The translations under genes and the position numbers were made by a program. DNA of 64,000 nucleotides from Ramlibacter tataouinensis (GTDB lineage: Bacteria; Pseudomonadota; Gammaproteobacteria; Burkholderiales; Burkholderiaceae_C): assembly GCF_027941915.1 (NCBI RefSeq), contig NZ_CP116009.1, positions 3,348,001-3,412,000 of the forward strand, given 5' to 3'. Shown here piece after piece: positions 44,112 through 56,150 of the stretch. Each line of letters opens with the position of its first letter. The first letter of the stretch is position 1. The notes under the pieces are model-generated. The model had not been told where the DNA came from, ran no database searches, and saw nothing but the letters and a program-made list of their open reading frames with translations.

Positions 44112-44791
44112 CCGAGCACCCGCGTGCTGCGGCGGTTGAGCAGGGCCAGCGCCAGCAGCACCGCGAAGGAGAATGCCAGCATGGCGGCCGACAGCGCGTG
44201 CGCCTGGCCGTACTGCAGCGCCTCCACGTGGCCGTAGATCTGGGTGGAGACCACGCGGGTCTGCTCGGGGATGTTGCCGCCGATCATCAGCACGACGCCG
44301 AACTCGCCCACTGTGTGCGCGAAAGTCAGCACCGCGGCCTGCACGATGCCGCCGCGCGAGAGCGGCAGCACCACGTGGAAGAAGCTGTCCCAGGGGCCGG
44401 CGCGCAGGGTCGCGGCGGCTTCCAGCGGGCGCCGTCCCACCGCATCGAAGGCGTTCTGCAGCGGCTGCACCGCGAACGGCAGCGAGTACACGATGGACCC
44501 CAGCAGCAGCCCGCCGAAGGTGAAGGGCAGCAGGCCCAGGCCGAGCGCCTGGGTGAGCTGGCCGCCCCAGCCCTGCGGTCCCAGCGAGACCAGCAGGTAG
44601 AAGCCCAGCACCGTCGGCGGCAGCACCAGCGGCAAGGCCACCACGGCCGACACCGGCCCGCGCCAGCGCGAGCGCGTGCGGGCCAGCCACCAGGCGAGCG
44701 GCGCCGCCAGCACCAGCAGGGCCAGGGTGGTGGCAGTCGCCAGTTCCAGCGTCAGCCGGATCGCCTGCAGGTCATCGGTGCTGAAGGTCAT
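44108..44791 (-). CDS. modB: Molybdate ABC transporter permease
   Basis: A 227-residue permease with five membrane segments; AVVALPLVLPPTVLGFYLL, AATLRAGPWDSFFHVVLPLSRGG and THTVGEFGVVLMIGGNIP-type sequence (here AHTVGEFGVVLMIGG) are the ModB EAA-loop marks. It is coupled to modC by a 4-bp overlap and follows modA by 3 bases. Together with ModA and ModC it imports molybdate across the inner membrane. Confidence 0.94.
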   Translation of the reverse strand: MTFSTDDLQAIRLTLELATATTLALLVLAAPLAWWLARTRSRWRGPVSAVVALPLVLPPTVLGFYLLVSLGPQGWGGQLTQALGLGLLPFTFGGLLLGSIVYSLPFAVQPLQNAFDAVGRRPLEAAATLRAGPWDSFFHVVLPLSRGGIVQAAVLTFAHTVGEFGVVLMIGGNIPEQTRVVSTQIYGHVEALQYGQAHALSAAMLAFSFAVLLALALLNRRSTRVLG

Positions 44792-44794
44792 CGG

Positions 44795-45547
44795 TCAGAA
44801 CGTGTAGCCGTAGCCGCGCAGCACGGTGCGCGCCGGCTCGCTGCGCAGGTACTCCAGCAGCGCGCGGGCGGCTTCGCTGGAGGCACCGGGATTCAGCAGC
44901 ACGGCATCCTGCCTCAGCGGCGCGTGCAGGTCGGCGGGGACCAGCCAGGCCGAGCCGCGCGTGATGCGGCCGTCGGCCATCACCTGGGCCAGCGCGACGA
45001 AGCCCAGGCGCGCATTGCCGGTGGCGACGAACTGGAAGGCCTGGCCGATGTTCTCGCCTCGCACCAGGTGCGGCTGCCAGGCGGCGAGCACGCCCAGCTT
45101 CGTGAGCGTCTCCAGGGCGGCCGCGCCGTAGGGCGCGACGAGCGGATCGGCGATGGCCAGCTTGCCGGCCGGCGGCTGGCGCAGCACCGCGCCCTGGGCA
45201 TCCACGGCGGCGGCATCGGCACTCCACAGCGCCAGCCGGCCGGTGGCATAGGTGAAGCGGGTGCCGCGCACCCCGTGGCCCTCCTGCTCCAGCTTCGCCG
45301 GCGTTTCGTCGTCGGCCGCCAGCAGCACCTCGAAGGGCGCACCGTTGCGGATCTGCGCATGGAACTTGCCGGTGGATCCCAGCGCCACCACCGCCTTGTG
45401 CCCGGTGGCCGCCTCGAAGCCGGCCGCGATCTTCTGCATCGGCGCCGCCATGTTGGCGGCGACGGCGACCTGCACGCTCCCGGCGCGCGCTGGAAGGGAC
45501 AAGGCAGCCAGCAGGGCGAGGAGGGTGGCAGCGAGTGTGCGGGACAT
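44795..45547 (-). CDS. modA: Molybdate ABC transporter substrate-binding protein
   Basis: A 250-residue periplasmic protein with a signal peptide (~1-22). VQVAVAANMAAPMQKIAAGFEAATGH matches the ModA N-terminus, and VLLAADDETPAKLEQ, VQLAIADPLVAPYGAA-like (here KLAIADPLVAPYGAA) and EYLRSEPARTVLRGYGY are family segments. It is first in the minus-strand modABC operon, and its start is 10 bases from the ModE-type operator at 45557-45579. Confidence 0.94.
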   Translation of the reverse strand: MSRTLAATLLALLAALSLPARAGSVQVAVAANMAAPMQKIAAGFEAATGHKAVVALGSTGKFHAQIRNGAPFEVLLAADDETPAKLEQEGHGVRGTRFTYATGRLALWSADAAAVDAQGAVLRQPPAGKLAIADPLVAPYGAAALETLTKLGVLAAWQPHLVRGENIGQAFQFVATGNARLGFVALAQVMADGRITRGSAWLVPADLHAPLRQDAVLLNPGASSEAARALLEYLRSEPARTVLRGYGYTF

Positions 45548-45556
45548 GGCGGGACG

Positions 45557-45579
45557 CGCTATTCAAAAAAGGAATAGCG
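45557..45579. promoter_or_regulatory. ModE-type operator between modA and modE
   Basis: A perfect inverted repeat, CGCTATTC (45557-45564) and GAATAGCG (45572-45579), spaced by seven bases, resembles the ModE operator (CGxTATxx dyads). On the minus strand a TATACT -10 hexamer lies at 45587-45582, just upstream of the operator, so Mo-loaded ModE bound here would block modABC. It is also the only intergenic region serving modE. Confidence 0.85.
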
Positions 45580-45614
45580 AAAGTATAGGCGGGGGCGTGC
45601 GGCACAATTTCCGC

Positions 45615-46355
45615 ATGCCCCGAAAGAACCTGCAGCTCGCCGGCGCCCTGGGCCAGGCCTCGGCCGACAAGCGCGTCGAGATCCTGCGGCGCGTGGCGGC
45701 CGTGGGCTCCATCTCGCAGGCCGCGCGCGACGCCGGCGTGAGCTACAAGGCTGCGTGGCAGGCGCTGGACACGCTCAGCAACCTGGCCGGTGCGGCACTG
45801 GTGGTGCGCGCGGTCGGCGGAGCCGGCGGCGGCGGCGCGCACCTGACGCCGGCGGGCGAGCAGGTGCTGCGCGCGGCCGGCGAAGTGGCCCGGGCCCGCG
45901 ACGCCGTACTGCAGAAACTGCGCCCGGGCGCTCCCGCGCTCGGCGCGCTGGGCTTGCGCACCAGCATGCGCAACCAGCTGCCCGGCCGCATCCGCCGCAT
46001 GCGGCTGCAGGCCGGCGCCATGGAAGTGGAACTGGAGCTGGCCGGCGCCGTGCTGCGCTCGCGCATCACGCGCGAGAGCGCCCAGCTGCTCGGGCTGGCC
46101 AGGCAGCAGGAGGTGCTGGCCCTGTGCAAGGCCACGGCCGTGGAGGTGCGCGCCCAGCTGCCGGCGCACTGGGGCGACAACCTGCTGGCCGGCGCGATCA
46201 CCCGCGCGCCGCGGGCGCAAGGCGGCGAAGTGGCCCTCGCGCTGGATGGCGGCCTGCAGCTGGTCGGCTTCGCCGGCGCCGGCAGCGGCCTGCGGGTCGG
46301 CCACGCTGCCTTCGCGCGGGTCGATCCCTCGGCCGTGGTGATCGCGCTGCCGTAA
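45615..46355 (+). CDS. modE: Molybdate-responsive regulator ModE
   Basis: A 246-residue regulator with an N-terminal winged-helix domain (RVAAVGSISQAARDAGVSYKAAWQALDTL, ~25-53) and two C-terminal Mop/TOBE domains (~110-175 and ~180-246; SMRNQLPGRIRRMR, GDNLLAGAITRAP). Bound molybdate makes it repress modABC. It is divergent from modA, with the operator in the 67-base gap. Its TAA stop is the first part of the right copy of the 24-bp direct repeat at 46353-46376. Confidence 0.92.
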   Translation: MPRKNLQLAGALGQASADKRVEILRRVAAVGSISQAARDAGVSYKAAWQALDTLSNLAGAALVVRAVGGAGGGGAHLTPAGEQVLRAAGEVARARDAVLQKLRPGAPALGALGLRTSMRNQLPGRIRRMRLQAGAMEVELELAGAVLRSRITRESAQLLGLARQQEVLALCKATAVEVRAQLPAHWGDNLLAGAITRAPRAQGGEVALALDGGLQLVGFAGAGSGLRVGHAAFARVDPSAVVIALP

Positions 46356-46376
46356 TTGGGGTCAGATACGAATTTC
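46353..46376 (+). repeat. 24-bp direct repeat, right copy
   Basis: Begins TAATTGGGGTCAG and ends ATTTC, with two differences from the copy at 39362-39385. The two copies point the same way and bracket the regulator-tupBCA-modABC-modE block of about 7 kb. The modE stop codon lies in it. Confidence 0.75.
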
Positions 46377-46431
46377 GGCCGCTTTGGGCGCGTTGCGCCA
46401 AATCACCGGCTGCGCGGGGGTGACGAACTGC

Positions 46432-47538
46432 TCAGCCCCGCCTGCCCAGCTTGCGATACACCGTCGCCCGGCTGATGCCCAGCATCTTTGCTGCCGCCAT
46501 GACGTTGCCGCGGGCGTCGCGCACGGCTTTGCGGATCAGCTCGGTTTCCAGGTCGCGCAGCGGCAGCCGCTGGTCCGGGGCCGCGGGGCGCGGCTCGATC
46601 GCCTGGCCGGGCGACTGCGCCAGCACCTGCAAGGTCAGGCCCGACCACAGTGGCACCTCGATCGCGGGCCCGCCGGCTGCATCGAACAGCGACTCCCAGG
46701 CCAGCGCGAGCAGCTCGCTGCAGTGCACCGGTGCGACCGCCGGACGCCCCAGCATCTCGCGCGACGCCGGGTTGGCGCCGACCACCCAGCCGTCGCGGTC
46801 CAGGCACAGCAGGCCGTCCTGCTCATCGAAAGGCCGGCCGGGCCAGTTCAGCCGGAGCAGCAATGCGTGGGGCCGCGCCAGCACCAGCGCGTTCTCGATG
46901 CTGCGGGCCGACTGCGCGGCCAGGTGCTTGAGCTCGGGCCGTTCGGGCGCTTCGATGCCGGTCAGGTCCAGCATGCCGGCGCAGGCCCCGTCGGGGTCGA
47001 ACACGGGCGCGCCGGCACAGCTGTAGATGCTGGTGTCGCGAAAGAAGTGCTCGCCGCGGTGCAGCCACACCGGCTGCAGTTCGCCCAGCGCGGCGCCGAT
47101 CGCCGTGGTGCCCACCGCGCGCTCGGACAGGTCCACGCCGACGCGCGTGATCAGGTGCGCGCGCGGATCGCTGCGGTCGATCGGCCCGTCGACGCCGATC
47201 ACCACGCCCTGTGCATCGGTGAGGATGGCGAAGTAGCGGCTGTGCGCAATGGCGCGCGCCAGCCGGTCGAGCACCGGGCGCGCCGCCGCCAGCAGCGGGT
47301 GGCTGGCGTCCTCGGCGCGGCGCGCCGCCTGCGCGGGCACCAGGTCGAACGCGACCCGCTGCTCGGGCCGGTGGCCGTGTGCCAGGCAGCGCCGCCAGGA
47401 GCGCTCGATCCAGCTTTGTTCGAACCAGGTGCCGACCAGCACATCGGTGGCCGAGCTGCCCTCCACCAGCACGGCGCGGCGCGCCTGCTCGATCTGCTGC
47501 AGGCGGTGCTCGGCGGGGTCGTGGGCGGTGGCGCTCAT
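46432..47538 (-). CDS. GAF-type sensor / Fis-type HTH regulator (AcoR-like, no AAA+ domain)
   Basis: A 368-residue regulator. The N-terminal half is GAF-like (YFAILTDAQGVVIGVDG, VGVDLSERAVGTTAIGAALGELQPVW, SCAGAPVFDPDGACAGMLDLTG), followed by a PAS-like middle (DRDGWVVGANPASREMLGR). The C-terminus is a Fis-type HTH (ETELIRKAVRDARGNVMAAAKMLGISRATVYRKL). The AAA+ sigma-54-contacting domain is absent: no Walker A or GAFTGA is visible. It is divergent from coxS and so probably controls it. Start ATG 47538 was chosen as the first with a sensible N-terminus. Confidence 0.83.
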   Translation of the reverse strand: MSATAHDPAEHRLQQIEQARRAVLVEGSSATDVLVGTWFEQSWIERSWRRCLAHGHRPEQRVAFDLVPAQAARRAEDASHPLLAAARPVLDRLARAIAHSRYFAILTDAQGVVIGVDGPIDRSDPRAHLITRVGVDLSERAVGTTAIGAALGELQPVWLHRGEHFFRDTSIYSCAGAPVFDPDGACAGMLDLTGIEAPERPELKHLAAQSARSIENALVLARPHALLLRLNWPGRPFDEQDGLLCLDRDGWVVGANPASREMLGRPAVAPVHCSELLALAWESLFDAAGGPAIEVPLWSGLTLQVLAQSPGQAIEPRPAAPDQRLPLRDLETELIRKAVRDARGNVMAAAKMLGISRATVYRKLGRRG

Positions 47539-47694
47539 CGGTGGGGCGGATGCCCGCGAAAGGGGCGCGGGCGAACCATTGTTCCATTTTGAGAATTTCG
47601 GATGAAGGGCGCGCCGCACTAGGGTTTCGCCTAGGAAGGGGCCTGCGGGGCGATCCAAGAATGGTCCGTTCCCCAGACGAACCAGGAGACCCGC

Positions 47695-48165
47695 ATGCAG
47701 GTTCAATTCACGGTCAACGGCCGCGCCGAACGCATCGACGTTCCCCCCCACACCCTGCTGGTCACCGCGCTGCGCGAGCACCTGCGCCTGACCGGCACCC
47801 ACGTGGGCTGCGATACCGCGCAGTGCGGGGCCTGCACCGTCATCGTGAACGGCCGCGCCATCAAGTCGTGCAACACGCTGGCCGTGCAGCAGGAGGGCGC
47901 CGACATCACCACCATCGAAGGCATCGCCCAGCCCGACGGCACCCTGCACCCGATGCAGGCCGCGTTCAAGGACTGCCACGGCCTGCAATGCGGCTTCTGC
48001 ACGCCCGGCATGGTGATGAGCGCGCTCGACCTGTGCCGCCAGAACCCGAATGCCAGCGACCAGCAGATCCGCGAGCAGCTCGACGGCAACATCTGCCGCT
48101 GCACCGGCTACCAGAACATCGTCAAGGCCGTGAAGCAGGGCATGGCCGCCACGGCCAAGGCCTGA
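47695..48165 (+). CDS. coxS: Molybdenum hydroxylase iron-sulfur subunit (CoxS type)
   Basis: A 156-residue [2Fe-2S] protein with both clusters: plant-type Cys39, Cys44, Cys47, Cys59, and second cluster Cys99, Cys102, Cys134, Cys136. Family phrases are [31 protein letters not shown] and [16 protein letters not shown]. It passes electrons from the Mo site to FAD. The Shine-Dalgarno is AGGAGA upstream of the ATG. It is the first gene of the cox operon, 157 bases from the divergent regulator. Confidence 0.93.
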   Translation: MQVQFTVNGRAERIDVPPHTLLVTALREHLRLTGTHVGCDTAQCGACTVIVNGRAIKSCNTLAVQQEGADITTIEGIAQPDGTLHPMQAAFKDCHGLQCGFCTPGMVMSALDLCRQNPNASDQQIREQLDGNICRCTGYQNIVKAVKQGMAATAKA

Positions 48166-48181
48166 GCGAAGGAGAACGACC

Positions 48182-50554
<2,373 letters not shown>

Positions 50555-50576
50555 GCGCCGACAGCAGGAGCAAGCC

Positions 50577-51368
50577 ATGTACGCATTCACCTTCGAACGT
50601 CCTTCCACCCTGGGCGATGCGGCCAAGCTGGCCGCCGCCGGCGCCAGGCCGCTGGCCGGCGGCCAGACCCTGCTGGCTTCCATGAAGCTGCGCCTGGCCA
50701 ACCCGGAGAACCTGGTCGACCTGGGCGGCATCCGCGAACTGTCGGGCATCCGCCGCGACGGCAACCAGCTGGTGATCGGCGCCATGGCGCGCCACGCCGA
50801 GGTCGCCGCCAGTGACGACGTGAAGTCCGCCCTGCCGGCGCTGGCCGAACTGGCCGGCGGCATCGGCGACCGGCAGGTGCGCAACCTGGGCACGATCGGC
50901 GGCTCGCTCGCCAACAACGACCCGGCCGCCTGCTACCCGGCCGCGGTGCTGGCCCTGGCTGCAACCATCAAGACCACGCACCGGGAGATCCCGGCCGACG
51001 AGTACTTCACCGGCCTGTTCGGCACGGCCCTGGAGGATGGCGAGCTGATTACCGCGGTGCGCTTCCCGATCCCGCGCCGGGCCGCCTACATGAAGTTCCG
51101 CCAACCGGCCTCGCGCTTCGCGCTGATTGGCGTATTCGTGGCGCAGGGCGCCAGCCAGGTGCGGGTCGCCGTGACCGGCGGCGGCAACGGCGTGTTCCGG
51201 CACGAGGGGCTGGAGCAGGCGCTTACCAGCAGCTTCGCGCCGGAAGCCGCGGCCGGGGTGGAGATCTCGGCCGACGGGCTGTCCAGCGACCTGCATGCCA
51301 CGGCCGCCTACCGCGCCAACCTGATCGGCGTCATGGCGCAAAGGGCGGTGGCCCAGGCGCTGGGCTGA
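50577..51368 (+). CDS. coxM: Molybdenum hydroxylase FAD-binding subunit (CoxM type)
   Basis: A 263-residue FAD-binding medium subunit. RPLAGGQTLLASMKLRLANPENLVDLGGI and RNLGTIGGSLANNDPAACYPAAVLAL are the flavin-binding marks of the CoxM/FAD-binding family. The reductase route runs Mo, Fe-S, FAD. CAGGAGC precedes the ATG. It completes the heterotrimer with CoxS and CoxL; order S-L-M differs from the form I M-S-L order. Confidence 0.92.
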   Translation: MYAFTFERPSTLGDAAKLAAAGARPLAGGQTLLASMKLRLANPENLVDLGGIRELSGIRRDGNQLVIGAMARHAEVAASDDVKSALPALAELAGGIGDRQVRNLGTIGGSLANNDPAACYPAAVLALAATIKTTHREIPADEYFTGLFGTALEDGELITAVRFPIPRRAAYMKFRQPASRFALIGVFVAQGASQVRVAVTGGGNGVFRHEGLEQALTSSFAPEAAAGVEISADGLSSDLHATAAYRANLIGVMAQRAVAQALG

Positions 51369-51413
51369 GCGCCGTGAACGAAAGCCTCGCCAGCGCGCGA
51401 GCCTGCTCCTGAA

Positions 51414-52301
<888 letters not shown>

Positions 52302-52307
52302 GGGCGC

Positions 52308-53483
52308 ATGCAGCTCGGCGACGCCCGCACCGGCAAGCTGGCCGCCAACATTGCCGCCTTCGGCCGCGCGCTGCGGCGCGCCGGCGTGCCGGTGGACAGC
52401 GCCCGCATCGCGCTGGCCGGCCAGGCCGCCGCGCTGGTGGGGGTGGACCGCAAGGCCGACCTGGCCGCCGCGCTGGAGGCGACGCTGGTCTGCCGTGAGC
52501 AGGACCGCAGCATCTTCGCCGAGCTGTTCGAAGCCTTCTTCCGCGACCCCGACTTGGCGGCCAAGCTGCTGGCACAGATGCTGCCGCGCTCGCCCGGCAC
52601 CGCCGAGCCCTCGCGCCGCCCGCGGGTGCGCGAGGCGCTGTCGCCACCGCGCCCGCCGGCCGGCGCGGGCCGGACGCGCAAGGACACCGACGTGGACCTC
52701 GACGCCGCGATGACGGCCAGCGAGCAGGACCGCCTGCGCCATGCCGACTTCAATGCACTGGGCGCCACCGAGTACCGGCTGGTGGAGCGGCTCGCGCGCG
52801 AGATCGCCCTAGCGGTGCCGGAAGTGCCCAGCCGCCGCACGCTGGCGGGCGGACGCGGCCGGCGCCCGCACTGGGCCCGCACGCTGCGCGAGGCGGGCCG
52901 CAGCGGCGGCGAGCTGCTGCGCCTGCTGCAGCGGCGCCGCCGCACGGCGCCGCTGCCGCTGCTGGTGCTGGTGGACGTGTCCGGCTCGATGGAGCGCTAC
53001 GCGCGGCTACTGCTGGCTTTCCTGCACGCCGCCACCCGCGGCCTGCGGCGCGACGTCTTCGCCTTCGGCACCCACCTGAGCGACCTGGGCCCGGCGTTCC
53101 GGCTGGCCGACACCGACCACATGCTGGCCGCCGCCGCGGCCGCCATCGACGACTACGGCGGCGGCACCCGGCTGGGCGAATCGCTGGCCGCCCTGCGCCG
53201 CCAGCACCGCCGCCGGCTCGTCGGTGGCCGCACCCTGGTGCTGCTGATCAGCGACGGGCTGGACACCGGCGAACCGCAGGCACTGGCGCACGAACTGGAC
53301 TGGCTGCGCCTGCACAGCCGGCGCCTGCTGTGGCTCAATCCGCTGCTGCGCTTCGACGGCTACCAGCCGCTGGCGCGCGGCGCCGCGGTGCTGAACCGCA
53401 AGGCCCATGGCATGCTCGCCGTGCACAACCTGGCCCGGCTGGAAGACCTGGCGGCAGCCATCGCGGCCGTGATGAAGACCTAG
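52308..53483 (+). CDS. coxE: VWA-domain protein (CoxE)
   Basis: A 391-residue von Willebrand A protein. The MIDAS metal site is DVSGSMERYARLL (DxSxS), followed later by LVLLISDGLDTGEPQAL. An N-terminal helical domain (KLAANIAAFGRALRRAGVPVDSARIALAG) and a low-complexity Pro/Arg linker (~105-135) precede it. MoxR-VWA pairs act as chaperones for metalloenzymes. It is translated right after coxD and 17 bases before coxG. Confidence 0.88.
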   Translation: MQLGDARTGKLAANIAAFGRALRRAGVPVDSARIALAGQAAALVGVDRKADLAAALEATLVCREQDRSIFAELFEAFFRDPDLAAKLLAQMLPRSPGTAEPSRRPRVREALSPPRPPAGAGRTRKDTDVDLDAAMTASEQDRLRHADFNALGATEYRLVERLAREIALAVPEVPSRRTLAGGRGRRPHWARTLREAGRSGGELLRLLQRRRRTAPLPLLVLVDVSGSMERYARLLLAFLHAATRGLRRDVFAFGTHLSDLGPAFRLADTDHMLAAAAAAIDDYGGGTRLGESLAALRRQHRRRLVGGRTLVLLISDGLDTGEPQALAHELDWLRLHSRRLLWLNPLLRFDGYQPLARGAAVLNRKAHGMLAVHNLARLEDLAAAIAAVMKT

Positions 53484-53500
53484 AACGAAGGAAGCGCACC

Positions 53501-54067
53501 ATGGAGATGCAAGGCAGCCGCGCGCTGGCGGCGACGCAGCAGCAGGCCTGGGAGGGGCTGAACGACCCCGAGGTCCTGAAGGCCTGCATTCCCGGCTGCG
53601 AAAGGATCGAGCGGGTGGCGGACGACCGCTTCAACGTCGGCCTGGCGATCCGGGTCGGGCCGGTGGCCGCGAAGTTCACCGGCAAGATCACGCTGTCGGA
53701 CGTGCAGGCCCCGCGCAGCTACACGCTGGCCTTCGACGGGCAGGGCGGGGCCGCCGGCTTCGGCAAGGGCACGGCCAAGGTCGAGCTGGCGCCCGCGGGC
53801 AGCGGCTGCGACCTCGCATACGCCGTGCAGGCGCAGGTGGGCGGCAAGATCGCCCAGGTCGGCCAGCGGCTCATCGATGGCGTGGCGCGCTCCATGGCCG
53901 AGGACTTCTTCAAGCGCTTCGATGCCGAGATGCAGCGGCGCTACCCGCCGGCCGGGGCGCCCGCGGCAGCGCCCACGCCAGCACCTGAGCGACCCACAAT
54001 CGCCCCATGGCTCTGGATCGTGATCGCCGCCGCCGTGGCAGCCGTCGGGTATTGGCTGCTGCGCTGA
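53501..54067 (+). CDS. coxG: CoxG-type SRPBCC protein with membrane tail anchor
   Basis: A 188-residue protein: an SRPBCC (START-like) domain with AWEGLNDPEVLKACIPGCERIERVADDRF, then an Ala/Pro linker and one C-terminal membrane helix (APWLWIVIAAAVAAVGYWLL). CoxG is thought to tether Mo hydroxylase to the inner face of the membrane. GAAGGAAGC precedes the ATG. Its last 61 bases overlap the putative N-terminus of the TonB receptor gene in another frame, an unusual overlap. Confidence 0.88.
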   Translation: MEMQGSRALAATQQQAWEGLNDPEVLKACIPGCERIERVADDRFNVGLAIRVGPVAAKFTGKITLSDVQAPRSYTLAFDGQGGAAGFGKGTAKVELAPAGSGCDLAYAVQAQVGGKIAQVGQRLIDGVARSMAEDFFKRFDAEMQRRYPPAGAPAAAPTPAPERPTIAPWLWIVIAAAVAAVGYWLLR

Positions 54068-56136
54068 GCGGGGCCGCCGCGTTCGGCGCGGCGGGCGCGG
54101 CTGTCGCACAGGTCGAAGGCGACGCCGGCCGCCGCAGCCTGGCGCCGCTGACGGTCACCGTCAACCCGGGCCTGGAGCAACCCGTCTTCGACGCGCCGGC
54201 TTCCATCGACGTGATCCCCGGCGAGGTGCTGCGCGAAGGGCAGCTGCAGGTCAACGTGTCCGAGGCGCTCGCGCGCGTACCCGGCGTGGTCGCGCTCAAC
54301 CGGCAGAACTACGCGCAGGACCTGCAGATCTCGCTGCGCGGCTTTGGCGCCCGTTCCACCTTCGGCGTGCGCGGCATCCGCCTGTACGTGGACGGCATCC
54401 CGGCCACGGCGCCCGATGGCCAGGGCCAGGTGTCGCACTTCGACCTGTCGTCGGCCGGGCGGCTGGAGGTGCTGCGCGGGCCGTTCTCGGCGCTGTACGG
54501 CAATTCCTCGGGCGGCGTGATCAGCCTGTTCACCGAGGACGGCGGCCCCGACACGGTCGCCCACCTTGGCACGGCGGCGGGCAGCGACGGCGTGCAGCGG
54601 CACAACGCGCGCCTGTCCGGCGAAAGCGGATCGCTGCAGTACACCCTGAGCGCGCTGCGCTTTCGCACCGACGGCTGGCGCGAGCACAGCGCGGCCGAGC
54701 GCACCACCCTGAACGGCAAGCTGCGCTGGCGCCTGTCCGACGACACCCGGCTGACGCTGGTGGGCAATGGCGTGGACATGCCGGGCGTGCAGGATCCGCT
54801 GGGGCTGACGCGCGCGGCCTTCGAGGCGAATCCGCGCCAGGCCGTCGCCGGCGCGACGCAGTTCGACACGCGCAAGAGCGTGCGCCAGCAGCAGCTCGGG
54901 CTGATCCTCGAGCAGCGGCTCGATGCCGACAACGACCTGAGGCTGACCGCCTACGGCGGCGAGCGCAGCACACTGCAGGTCCTTGCGATCCCGGTGGCCG
55001 TGCAGGCGCCGCCCACGCAGGCCGGCGGCGTGGTCGACCTGGACCGCAGCTACCAGGGTCTGGACGCACGCTGGATCCGGCGGCTGCGCTGGGCCGGCCG
55101 GCCGGCCACGGTCACCGCCGGGGTTGCCGTGGATCAGGTGCGCGAGGACCGGCGCGGCTTCGAGAACTTCGCCGGGGCCACGCTGGGCGTGATCGGCGCG
55201 TTGCGGCGCGACGAGGACAACCGCGCGCGCAACTTCGACCAGTACCTGCAGGCCGAGTGGGCGGCGGGCGAGCGCTGGAGCCTGTCGGCCGGCGTGCGCC
55301 ACTCCACGGTGCGGATGCGATCGCGCGACCGCTTCATTGCACCGGGCAACCCGGACGACAGCGGCAGCGTTCGCTTCTCGGCCTTCACGCCGGCCCTGGG
55401 CGTGGTCTACCACCTCAGCGAGAACGCCAACCTGTACGCGTCGGCGGGACGCGGCTTCGAGACGCCGACGCTCAATGAGATCTCCTACCGGGCCGGCGGG
55501 CTGCCGGGCCTGAACTTCGACCTGAAGGCCGCGAGCAGCCGGCAGTGGGAGGTCGGCGCCAAGCTGAAGGACGGCAGTGGCTGGCAGTTGCAGGCGGCCC
55601 TGTTCCAGGCGAGCACCCGCAACGAGATCGTGGTGCTGAGCAACACCGGGGGGCGCAGCGTGTTCCAGAACGCCGGCGCCACCCGCCGCCAGGGCGTGGA
55701 GCTGGCCGCCGATGGTCGCTGGGCCGCCGGCTGGTCGGGCCGGCTGGCGGCCACGCTGATCGACGCGCGCTACCGCAGCGGCCCCTTCGACGGCGCCCGC
55801 CTGCCCGGCGTGCCGCGCACCCAGGTCTTCGCCGAGCTCGCCTGGGAACACCGGCCGTGGGGCTTGCAGGCGGCGCTGGAATGGCGGCGCACGGGGCGCA
55901 TCGCGGTCGACGACGCCAATTCCGATGCCGCGCCGGCGGCGGCCACGGCCAACCTGCGGCTGTCGCTGGAGCAGGCGGTGGGCCGCTGGACCTTGCGGGA
56001 ATTCGCCCGCATCGACAATCTCGCCGACAGGGCCTACGCTGGCTCGGTGATCGTCAACGAAGGCAATGGCCGGTTCTTCGAGCCGGCGCCGGGTCGCAGC
56101 TGGCTGGTGGGCATCAGCGGCTCTTATCGGTTCTGA
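54007..56136 (+). CDS. TonB-dependent outer-membrane receptor
   Basis: A 709-residue receptor. The first 35 residues are a long basic n-region with Ala-rich h-region ending AAVAQ, a plausible signal peptide. The plug domain includes PASIDVIPGEVLREG, LQISLRGFGARSTFGVRGIRLYVDGIPAT and SRLEVLRGPFSALYGNSSGG-like (here RLEVLRGPFSALYGNSSGG). The last strand ends in aromatic SGSYRF. It overlaps coxG by 61 bases; TTG 54052 would avoid only part of this. Ligand could be a siderophore or small organic molecule; position in the cox operon is atypical. Confidence 0.88.
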   Translation: MALDRDRRRRGSRRVLAAALSGAAAFGAAGAAVAQVEGDAGRRSLAPLTVTVNPGLEQPVFDAPASIDVIPGEVLREGQLQVNVSEALARVPGVVALNRQNYAQDLQISLRGFGARSTFGVRGIRLYVDGIPATAPDGQGQVSHFDLSSAGRLEVLRGPFSALYGNSSGGVISLFTEDGGPDTVAHLGTAAGSDGVQRHNARLSGESGSLQYTLSALRFRTDGWREHSAAERTTLNGKLRWRLSDDTRLTLVGNGVDMPGVQDPLGLTRAAFEANPRQAVAGATQFDTRKSVRQQQLGLILEQRLDADNDLRLTAYGGERSTLQVLAIPVAVQAPPTQAGGVVDLDRSYQGLDARWIRRLRWAGRPATVTAGVAVDQVREDRRGFENFAGATLGVIGALRRDEDNRARNFDQYLQAEWAAGERWSLSAGVRHSTVRMRSRDRFIAPGNPDDSGSVRFSAFTPALGVVYHLSENANLYASAGRGFETPTLNEISYRAGGLPGLNFDLKAASSRQWEVGAKLKDGSGWQLQAALFQASTRNEIVVLSNTGGRSVFQNAGATRRQGVELAADGRWAAGWSGRLAATLIDARYRSGPFDGARLPGVPRTQVFAELAWEHRPWGLQAALEWRRTGRIAVDDANSDAAPAAATANLRLSLEQAVGRWTLREFARIDNLADRAYAGSVIVNEGNGRFFEPAPGRSWLVGISGSYRF

Positions 56137-56150
56137 AGCGGAGGCTGGCC

